A DNA stretch of 64,000 nucleotides from Lachnospiraceae bacterium (lineage in GTDB: Bacteria > Bacillota > Clostridia > Lachnospirales > Lachnospiraceae), in contig JAILIS010000033.1 of NCBI GenBank assembly GCA_024695145.1, positions 1-64,000 of the forward strand, in the 5' to 3' direction. The position numbers and the translations under genes were made by a program. This document shows, piece after piece, positions 35,819-47,800 of the stretch. The notes under the pieces were generated by a model, which was not told where the DNA came from, did no database searches, and saw only the letters and a list, made by a program, of their open reading frames with translations. Every line of letters starts with the position of its first letter. The stretch's first letter is position 1.

Positions 35819-38800
35819 ATGAAGAGAAGGAACTGGCTTAAAACCACGATCGCGATGTTAACACTCATCGCAACGGTACTTGAGACCGGCTTTACGTCGG
35901 TATCTACCCTGGCAGCCGAGATTACTACCGAAGACGGTATCGTTGTCAACAACGACGAGATCAGCGGTGATAATCAAAACACAGGTGATGACCTTCAGAT
36001 AGAAGTGTCACATGATGAACCGCAGGAGAATTTCGAAGACAGCACCGAAGTGTTCTCAGACGAATCTTCGGCTGATCGGAATTCGTTCAACGAGAGCTCA
36101 TATGAGGAAGGCTCTCCCGAAGACGGAATCGTTGAAGACGGATTCAACGACGGTGAAGTCGTCGAAGGCGAAGAGCTCGCTGAAGAGAATGTTGAAGGCG
36201 AAGCTGCCGAAGAGACCTTCGAGGAAGCCGAAGAGCTCAAGGAAGGCGTACTCGATCTTTCCGACAACGGCATATCCGGTTCAAACTATGACGAGATCTC
36301 GGTATATGTGAACACCGAAAATCTCGCCAAGAGAGACAAGTTCCGTATCGAATTCACGGGACCTGCAAGCTCTTCATACAACCCCGTCATTAATGACGAA
36401 CTTGACAAGACAAACGGCGGCAGATACGACTTCGAAGGACTCGAAGGCGGTGATTTTACCGTACGTGCAACCTCCTCTGAAAATGTTTCTATCTCCTATA
36501 TATACAATGAAGAAGGATATCCCACGATCGTTCTTGAGAGCGCTGAAGTTGAGAAGATCCTTGAGAAGAAGACCCTTACATCCGTAGCGGATGAAGAGAT
36601 CCAGGCTGTCACCGGTCAGGGATACGAAAGCATCACGGTTGACTTTAATACCGAGGAACTTTCCGACAAGGCAGCATTCAAGCTTGTCGTTGAGAGTGAT
36701 GCAAATGCGACCGTAGACGGATATGATGCAAGATCAGGTATCACGGGCCTTGATAAGAACACACAGTTTCTTACGATCGAAAACCTTGAAGAAGAGAGCT
36801 TTACCGCTTATGTAATTACGGATAATGACGAAGTCAAGATCAGCACGATCGCTGACATTGACAGCATCGAAGACGGCCGCGTCACATTTACCGTCGACAA
36901 CGTCAATACAAAGCGCGTTTACGAATACGAAGATGATAAGGTAAAAGTTACGGCAACACTCGAGAAAGCCGATGCGGTTCCCGATGATGCCTATTTTGGC
37001 GTTGAGCTTCTTCCCGAGCAGATGACGGAAGAGTACCTTGACGTACTGAATCAGGACAAGGGCGAAGATGAAGTGCCCGCAACCATAGAGAATACATTAC
37101 TTTATGATATAGGATTCTATACGGATGATTCCAAGAGCGAAGAGATAGAGCCCGAAGAAGGTTCCGTAAAGGTTTCCATAGAGTTTAAGAAAGAACAGCT
37201 TTCAGAAGATATCGGAGCAGCCGAACCCGAAGATATCACAGTCACCCATATAGTTGAAGAAGGTGCAAACGTTACGACCGAAACCGTGGATGCAGACACA
37301 TCTGTTGACGGAGAAACGGTTGAATTCTCAACCGAGAATTTCTCCAAATATGCTATTCAGGGCAACGGAACAGTTAAGTTCGAGCCCGGTACAGCCAGAG
37401 ATTTCAAGACGGCTCTCGGAAACAACGTTAACTATGGTATGGTAGCAAACTCGATCACCATGGTCGGCCACAGTGAGACAAACTTTGCAACGAAGACCCT
37501 TAACGGTAATGTTGCAATGAACTCATGCAGAAACAACGGGGGTGGCACGGGCTACACATTTATAGCGGATTATACCGGAAGTGAGTTCAAACTGACCGGC
37601 AACAACAATGCCGGCAACGTGGTAATATACACGACTCCCGAAGCCAAGGCCAAGTTTAATTCCGATCAGGAATCAAGCGGGACCCGTGTTGATACGACGA
37701 GCTATACCAAGAAACAGATAGAAGACAAAATAGATGATCTTTTAACAGAAGCCACGACTAATTCAGACGCGATCGCTGCAGAAACAAATTCTTATAATTT
37801 CAGCGAAAACGGCCTTCTTGCAAAGATCAAGACCAATAAAGATCCTAATAATTCCGAGAATAAATACACACTTGACCTGACGTCGTTTGGTGAAGGAACG
37901 TACTACTTTAACTTTGACAACGAAAAATACGGCACACTTTGGGCAAATGATACGTCAGGCATGATCATCAAGATCAATGGCAATCAGACTGTTGTTTTCA
38001 ACATACCTGATACAAGTATTTCCCTTAAACAGAATTATAAGCTGAACATTGACGGGCAGGAAAAGTCACCCAGCGGTGATAACTTTGCCATAAGTGAGCA
38101 CCTTATCTTCAATATGCCAAATGCTACAACGGTCAATTTCGACGGCGCTATTGACGGTGTTTTCCTGTGCCCTAAAGCTGATGCGTATGTAAATACGACA
38201 AGCGGCGGATGGCTTATAGCCAACAATATACCCAAGGTCGGCGGTCAGGAATGGCACTGCACATGGCATGATATGCCCGAGACCGAAACAGAAGAGAAGG
38301 AATATGAATTCAAGGTAACCAAGAAGTTTGAAGCTCCCGAAGGAGTCAACTGGCCTGCTGAAGGATTCACATTTACTCTCGAGCCCTATTCGAGCGACAA
38401 AGATAAAGGAAACACATGGAATCCCAACCCTCCCATGCCGGATAATCAGGAAAAGGTTGAGATAACCATACATCAGGGCAGTGATCCGGCATCCAATACC
38501 GGTTCATTTGGGAAGATCTCATTTGATGCGCTGACGATTTACAATGAAGGAAAAAAGCTTGGTCAGGTTTCTGATCATTTTGCGGGTGTTACAGGTGTTG
38601 TAGACAAGTATTACATGGTCTACATGTACACGATCAGGGAAAAGATCCCTGAAGGTGCACAGCCGTATGCTGATGAAAACGGAAATGTCGAGAAGTTCCA
38701 TGATCATATTGAAAATGTTGACAGCGTTAAGTATTACATCAAAGACGGTGTTCTTTATGATGCAGAGCCATGGTCGCTGAAACTGTGGGTAAATGCCGCC

Positions 38801-41800
38801 AAGATCAGATATGGCAATACCGACTCATACATACTGAGCTTCGGTTCGGGTGACTGCCATCCCAAACAGGCCTGGGAAGCAAGCTGTACTCCCGAGAATA
38901 CTCATCCGATCACATTTACCAACAAGTACGATAAGAAACCGATCAGCGAGCCTTTGATCATCGAAGGTGAGAAGCTGGTCAACGGCAGCGCGGTAAATGT
39001 TCCGGATGGAAAGTTCAAATTTAATCTTTCCACATATACCAAGAACGACATATGGAATTCCCCGCAGGGTGCATTCGCAAATGTTCCGAATACAGGCAAT
39101 CATTTTGAGTTCCCTGAGATAGAGCTTAAATTCTCTCAGGCTACTTCGTGTTATGATGCCAACGGCGTACAGCTTACGGACAGCAAAGATTTCGAGTCGA
39201 GAGGGAAGACGGCTTACTTCTATTTCAAGATAGACGAGTCCAACGACTGTGCTCCATATGCTTTTGATAAAGCTGTTTATGTTGTCAAGGTTAAACTGAC
39301 CAAGAACGGTACCGGATTTGACAAGGAGATCAAGTACTTCAGATTTGATGATCCGAGCAAGGTGAACTGCAAGACAAATCCTCAGCAGGATATAGTCAAT
39401 GAGGAACAAGGCATAACGCTTGCGGATTCGATATCATTTGACAATACCTATACTGCTACCGGTTCAACAAAGCTTTACGGACATAAGAAGATCGAGAATC
39501 GTAAGTTCAAAGAAGGTGATACGTTTACCTTTACGCTCACTCCAAAGGAAGTAAACGGAGTCATAGATAAGCATAATGCCGCCCAGACGATCGTTATCGA
39601 ACCTAAGGCATCAGATAATTATGATTATGATTTTGAGTTTGACGAGCTGACATATACCTATGCGGATGCAGGCAGGACATATACATATACTCTTGCCGAG
39701 ACGCAGGGTAATGACAATACACTGACATATTCGACACAGACATATGATGTAAATGTCAGCGTAACTGATGACGGAAACGGCTCAACGCTTACAGTTACAC
39801 CTGATAAAGCGACGCAGGCCGCCAGAGCAAACTTTGTCAATACATACGGTGCCAGCGGAAAGATACAGTTTGGTGCGCATAAGAAATATGTGACCGGATC
39901 GAAGCTTGCACAGACCGAAACATTCTCATTCACACTCGCAGGTGACGGCATAGAGTCTGAAACAAAGAGTGTTACCGGTGAGAACACTGTTATGTTCTCC
40001 GAGATCAGTTATGAGAACATAAGTAAGATCGGCACATATCATTACACGATCAATGAGGTGCTGCCTGCAGGTGCTACGGCAGACAATAACTATACCGTAA
40101 ACGGTATCGTATATGATAACCGTACATACAACATTACGGTCGTGGTTTCCGATAACGAGTCGGGCGAGCTTCAGACAAGCGTTACCGGTTCGTATGACAA
40201 CGGTGATGCTGCCGAAAATGTTAAGATACCTGAATTTGTTAATGATTACACAGTAAATGAGACATCAATACGCCTCGGCGGCAATAAGGAGCTTCACGGA
40301 CGCGATCTTGAAAGGGGTGAGTTCACATTCACACTTGCAGCAGCCGATACAGCCACATCAAATGCGGTTACTGCAGGTACTGTTGTGCTGCCCGAGTCCA
40401 GATCAGTTAAGAACGGACAGCCTGAAGATAAGATACAGGATAAGAACGCATTCAAGTTTGATGAGATAAAGTTCACAGCTGCAGGCATTTACAAGTTCCT
40501 TATTAAAGAAACAGCCGGTAATGAGGCTGATATGGAGTATTCCAATGCGGAATACACCGTAACTGTAACTGTCAAGGATGACGGTAATGGAAACCTTAAT
40601 GCAACAAGTGACAAGACGGATTCCGAGGTTAAGTTTATCAACACCAAGAACGGTAACGGAGAGATCACGCTGTATGCGAAGAAGGTTCTTACCGGAAGAA
40701 AGCTGCAGGCGGATCAGTTCACATTTGATCTTAAGGACAGCGCGGGCAATACTATTGACACCAAGACAAATGACGCATCAGGTTCTGTCACATTTAATAA
40801 GCTTACATTCCGCAACCACGCACAGGGTCTTGATCTTAATAATACGGGAGATAAAGCTGAATTCACTTATACAATAAGCGAGCGCAAGCCTGATCCCGAG
40901 ATCAAGGGATATTCGTATGATACGCATACCGAGACAGTAACCGTAACGGTTACTCTCAAGGCTGACGGTTCACTGGAAGTTACATCCGACAAGGCCGGAC
41001 TCAACAGCCCCGCTGTATTTAACAATACATATACGGCCAAAGGTTCGGTTACCTTTGACGGAACAAAACAGATTACCGGCAGAAAGTACGAAGAAGAAGA
41101 TAAGGACAAGTTCTTCGCGGATCTGTACTATAATGGTGAAAAGAAGCAGAGCGTAAATATCACCAAGGAAACGAGCCTCTTTGGTGATAAGGGTGGCGCG
41201 TTTGAGTTTAAGCCGATAGAATTCACACAGGACGACCTTAAGGTTCCCGGTCAGGAGAACGAATACTATACCAGCATTACGAGAGAGTATACGATCAAAG
41301 AGTCCGGTGAGGCAGAAGGTGTTCAGTTCGATGATACCGTATATAAGGTAGTCGTTACCGTGACCGATCCGGGAACCGGCGAACTGAATGTTCAGAAAGA
41401 GTATTCGTATAACAATAAGACCGTTGAAAAGCCTTCATTTATCAACAAATATACCGCTAACGGTTCGGCATCGATAGTTGCGAAGAAGGAACTTTCCGGC
41501 ACAGAACTTAAGGATAAGATGTTCAAGTTTGAACTTCGTGATTCTGCGGGTTCTGTTCTTGACACCCAGTCAAATGATGACGGCGGTTCGGTGATCTTCA
41601 ACAAGAACGGAAATGAGATCAAGGCTTTACAGTACACACAGGAAGATATAGATAAAGAGTTTATATATACTCTGAAAGAGAAGATCGAAGGCAAGCAGGG
41701 ATATGTATATGATGAAAGAACATATACTGTAAAGATCACACCTGTTGCCGATCCCGATGATAAGACAAAGATCAAGGCAGTTCCCAAATACTATAAAGAG

Positions 41801-44800
41801 GATGGTACTCCGGTTGCCGAAGCAAATGTAATATTTGAGAATACATACAATGCAACAGGAGAGGTTGAACTGTACGCCTACAAGAAACTGATAGGCAAGG
41901 ATCTTGCCGCGGGTAAGTTCACGTTTACGCTGTATGATGAGGCCGAAACCCGTGTCTCGCAGGCAAGCAATGTTGAGGCAAAGGCCGGCGAAGATGCAAA
42001 GGCAACGTTCCCTGTCATCGAGTACAAGCAGGATGATCTTAATGCTACTAAGAGTCACAAGGTTGATGACAATACTTATGCCAAGTATTACTACATCAAA
42101 GAGGATATACCTGAAGGTGCCACTGCAGACAATAACTATACCGTAGACGGCATCACATACGATCCCGGTGTATACAACGTTGTTGTCACTCTTGAAGATA
42201 AGGGCAACGGTGTTATCGAAACAGACTGGTATGCATACAAGACAGGAACTGTTTACGAGAAGCCTTCGCTCTGGGATAAGATCGTCGAATTCGTGACCGG
42301 TAAGGGTGCGAACAAGAACGCTGCTTTTGAGAATAGGTACGAGGCAGAAGGTGCTATCGATCTTAGCGCCAAGAAGACCTTGTCCGGAAAAGAACTCAAA
42401 GCAGGTGATTTTGAATTCACTCTTACAGGAAAGGGCGAGGATGGTAAGAAGTATACCGATACGAAGTCAAATGGTGCTGACGGCATTGCAAAGTTTAACA
42501 GGATCGTCTATACGAAGCCCGGAACATATGAGTACAAGATAAAAGAATTAATACCTGATGATGCCGAGGAAGAAAACGGTATATACGTAAAGAACGGCGT
42601 CAAATATGACGATGGTGAATATACTGTTACCGTGACCGTAACTGATCTTGAAAACGGAAAACTTCAGGTTTCGGCATCCATCAACGGCAGTGCAGCTACA
42701 ACATCTGCCGAAGTTACGGATCCTGACAGCGGCAAGACGATACAGCTTTGCACTCCGGATCCCGCAGGCTTTATAAACACATATTCGGTTAAGCCTGTAA
42801 GCGTTACCCCGGGCGGTGTCAAGACACTTACCGGACGTAAGCTCAAGGATGCCGAGTTCACCTTCAATATGGTGAGCAAGGATGGCAACCCCAAGACTTA
42901 CAACGAAAGCGTCACCAACAAAGGCAAGGAGTTCACTTTCCCTGTCATCGAGTTTACAGGCGATGATATGAAGGACGGTGACTACTATGCATCCGAGAAG
43001 ACATTTGAATATACCGTGACCGAGACTGCAGGCAGTCTTAAGGGTATTACATATGCAACAACGAAATTTGATGTTGTTATCACGGTCAAGAACAATAACG
43101 GTGAGCTTTCGGCAGAGATCACAAGCAACGGACAGAAGGCTGCTGCCGACAAGATCGCTGAGTTTGTAAATACTTATGATGCAGACGGATCGACAACGTT
43201 CAAAGTTCACAAGACGGTTACAGGAACAAACGATCCCGACAAGGAATTCAGCTTCGTACTCATCGAGGAGGACGGAACTGAGCATACCGCAACAGCCAAG
43301 GCCGGCCAGACAGTACCTATCGCGCAATTTGAATATGATCTCGATGATCTGGATGAGCATGCTGACGGAACATACAAAGACTTTAAATATACCGTAAAAG
43401 AGGTCGAGCCCAAAGATCCGGACGGATACACTTACTCAAAGGATGTCTATGATGCGGTAGTTACCGTAACGGATATGGAAGACGGTACGTTTGATATCAA
43501 ACGTGTCATCAAGAAGAATGGTGAGGTTGTTGCTGATGACCCCATGGGATTTGACTTCGTCAATGAGTACAAGGCCAAAGGCGATACCGAGATAGAAGGT
43601 ACGAAGGATCTTGTAGGCAGTGAACTTAAGGACGGGGATTTCGAGTTTGTTCTTTCAAAGAAGGGTGAGGACGGAACATACAGTCCGGTTGATACAAAGG
43701 CTAATAAAAACGGTAAATTCTCGTACAAGCTTGATTATACCCAGGAAGATATCGGTAAAACATATTACTACAGGGTTAACGAAGTTATTCCTGATGATTG
43801 GAAAGAGAAGGGCATAGATTACGACAAGTCCGTATATGATATAACCGTTACCGTTGACGACAACAAAGACGGAACACTCAAGGTGACGAAAGATATCAGG
43901 AAGGGCAGCGCGGCTGCTACATCGTGTGATTTTGTCAATCCTGTGATCGATCCCGGCTCGGCGACATTTACAGCCAAGAAGACTCTCACAGGCAAGGCAC
44001 TTGAATCCGATACGTTCACATTTGTTCTCGAACAGAACGGTGAGGAACTGCAGAAAGTTCAAAACAAGGGTGAAAAGGTTACTTTCGAGCCCATCCCTTA
44101 TGAGTTTAAGGATGCAGGTGAAAACGGTGAGGGTAAAGTATATACCTACACGATCCGCGAGCTTGGAAGAAGAGAACTTGGCGGGGAAGAAGACGACATC
44201 ACATATGATACAAGGCAGTACACTGCAGAGGTTACTGTCAAGGTGGTCGACAACAAAGTTGACGCTCAGACGGTTTATAAGCTGAACGGTGAAGTCGTAT
44301 CCGAGATCAAGTTTGAGAACAAATATGAGTCATCGGTGGATGTGCCTCTTGGCGGACACAAGCATCTTCAGGGATTTGCGGGAGATATTCCGTCGCTTGG
44401 CAAGTACTCATACTCATTTGTGCTCAAAGATTCGACAGGTGCTGAAGTTGAGACGGTTTCGGTAACGCCCGAGAAGGCTGACGAGCCGGTTGAGTACAAG
44501 TTTACTGATCTGCACTTTGATCAGGATGATTACCAGGATTCTGCAGCAACTGACCATACATTCACATATACGGTCAAGGAAGTGGAGCCTGTTATAGAAG
44601 ATGAAAAGGCACCTAATGTTACATATGCGACAAATGAATATGATGTAGTGATCAAGCTTTCATATGACGCAAGCGGAAAGCTTCAGGCTACATCGAGTAC
44701 AAAGCAGGGTGTTGCGCTTAATGAACTTGATTTTACAAACGTATACGCTGCAGAAGGTGATATAACACTCAAAGGTATCAAGACCATAACCGGTAAGGAA

Positions 44801-47800
44801 CTTGAGAACGGTGCATATACATTCACTCTTACCGGAGAAGGTCAGGATCAGGAGATCCAGAACAAAGGAAATGAGTTCACATTTGATCCGATCCACTATG
44901 AATCAAAGGATATAGGAGAGCATACGTACACCATCAAGGAAACTGCAGCAACTGACAATTCCGTGATCGATACGACCGAGTATAAGGTTATCGTAAACGT
45001 TAAAGAAGCTACGGGTGGAGTTCTTGATGTAACGAAGGTTGTCAAGAAGATCGACAAGGACGGAAAAGAAACCGAGCTCGGTCCCGAAGAGGCGATCACA
45101 TTTGAGAATACTTTCAAGGCTTACGGAGAACATCCTGTTGAAGTTAAGAAGATAATGCACAACAGGCCTCTTAAGGATGGAGAGTTCACATTCAGACTGA
45201 AGGACGAGAACGGCAAGACTCTTGAAGTCAAGAACCAGGCGGCTCCTCTTGTTAAGGGATCCGATCCGGTAGCAGAGTCAACAGTACAGTTTGAGACACT
45301 CAAGTTTACACAGGAAGACCTTAAGGGTCCCGACAAGAAGAGTTATCTGCCTGAGATCCAGAAGTACTATACGGTAGAAGAGGTTTACGAATCCAGAAAG
45401 GGTTATGTATACGACAGAACGGTTTATGTCCTTGAACTGACTGTAAAACCGACAGATAAGCAGATAACGGCAGGACAGTATGAGGGCGACGAGCATGTCG
45501 GAGATTATGACCTCGAAGTGACCGAGAAGATCGTCAAAAAGAGCGGTGTTTCGACAGACAATAAGGAGAAGGGATTCTTCGAAAAACTGTTTGCCGGACT
45601 TATCAGCAGCGATGATAATGCAGCCAAAGGTGGTATCGTGTTTGAAAACACCTATGATGCGGAATGCATTGCTGATCCTCCGGTACTGTCCAAGGTTATA
45701 ATGGGCAGGACTATAGACCGCGGCATGTTCGAGTTCCATATTCACGGTGATGAGGGACTGCCGAGCATGAATGAGAGCGTGTATGACAGAGATGTATCTA
45801 ACGGATATAAGGTATCCGGCGGATTTGCTTCCAATCCGGGTGAGATCTCGGTTGACGATCTTAAGTTCAAGATCACAGACTTACTCTACTATGCAACCGA
45901 CGAAGAGCTTGATGCTTACAATAATGGCGGAAACCTGGAGCACGAGTTCGTATATACTGCAAAAGAAAACAAAGATACATCGGTAGAGGGTGTTACCAAT
46001 ACTAAAGCGGAATTTGTTCTGAAATTTAAAGTTATTGATAAAGGAACGGGAGTACTTGAGACTGATCCTCTTCTTCCTTCCGATCCCCGCGCGGTAGCAG
46101 ATCCTTCACTGGCTATGAAGTGGGAACAGACGAGCAAGAACGCACTTACCGATGAGCAGTATGACAACGTATTCCTGAACATCTACAATATGGAAGGATC
46201 TGTAGAGATCAGGGGTATCAAGAAGATGGAAGGTCGCGAACTTACAGAGAAGGATGTATTTGAGTTCACGATCAAAGATGACAAGACAGGCGAAGAAGTT
46301 ACAGTAAAGAGCACCAATGATGCTTACGGTGTTCCGAGCGAGGTAGTATTTAACGGTGATAATGTACCGTTCCTGAATTACAGCGAAGGCTTCTTCCCTG
46401 AAGGATATGAAGATGCAAGAGGCAGAAGCGGTGAGCTGCATGATATCAGTCCGGATAAAGATGTCAGGACTGCAGAGTTTACCTACACGATTTCAGAGAA
46501 GTACGATAAAGAGGCGCTTGACGAAAACGGTGTTGACAAGAATACCGGAGTAAAATATGACCAGGCTTCCTATAGGGTTTATGTAACGGTCAGCAAAGAA
46601 GAGGCTCCTTTGAACGGCAAGGGATGGCTTGACGCCAAGGTTACAAAGTCTGAGAAGATCGTGTCCGACAATAATAAGGTACGATTCGGAATCGCAGACG
46701 GTAACCACTTTGAGTTCGAGAACAGATTCAAGGCAACCGGAGAACTTCAGATCGACGGTATCAAGAGCCTTAAGTATCTTGACGGAAGTGAGCCTGCCTC
46801 AATCGACTCCATGAAGGGACAGTATGAGTTTGCACTCTACAGGTATGAGGATGAAGATGCAAGATCCAGACAGGATTCAAAGGGTATGCTCATCGATGTT
46901 CAGACTACAGGAGACAACGGTGAATTCACACTGACAGAACCTAAAGGATATACGCAGGAGATCCTCAAGGAAGATGACGGAAACTACAATACAACAGACA
47001 CCAAGAAACTTCTTTATAAGATAGTTGAGACAAAACCTTCAACAGGCAAAGTAAATTCTGAAGGCAAGATCGAGGCTAACGGTGTTACTTATGACGATAC
47101 AGAGTATCTCGTGGATGTTTACGTGAAGTATAACGGTACCGGTAAGCTCGATGTGACAAGGACAGTCACGAACAAGAAGACGGGCGAAGTGATCGCTTCG
47201 GAAGTTCCGGTCAAGGATAAAGTCACGGTCGGCTTCGAAAATACTGTTAAGAAGTTCACAAGCATCGGAGGTGTGAAGTACTGGAACGACGGAGAGAAGG
47301 ATCCGGCTAAGAGGCCTGATGTCCATGTAAACCTTTACTCCAGAACAGCCAGCGGTGTTGTACGTAAGATCAATACATACACAATAAAGGCTCCCGACAC
47401 TGAATATTACTTCGAATTTGACAGTGAGGGTAACAGACTTGCCACAACCGACAGTGCCGGAAATACTATAACCTATGAGGTAGAAGAGGAGCCCATAGAA
47501 GGCTATGATTGCCGCCAGGTTGGCTTTGACTTCTACAATACAAAGGGCAGAGTTCTGATCAGTAAGATCGATGCCAATACGAGAGAACCTCTCTCGGGTG
47601 CTACTCTTGCCATTTATGACGGCACAAAAGAGATCGAAAGATGGATAAGCGATCCTTTCGCACATCGTGTTGAGGCCAGCCTTACAGCGGGCAGGACATA
47701 TACGCTCAGAGAGATAACTGCTCCCGAAGGGTATGCAACAGCTGCTGATATGACGTTCACAGCTCCTGCGGACGGAAAGAATATTACAGTAACAATGTCT

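Noticed and set aside
36720..47250. CRISPR-like or DNA-level tandem repeat
   Set aside because: Repetition is at protein-domain level; the DNA units are long and diverged, with no short identical repeats and spacers.
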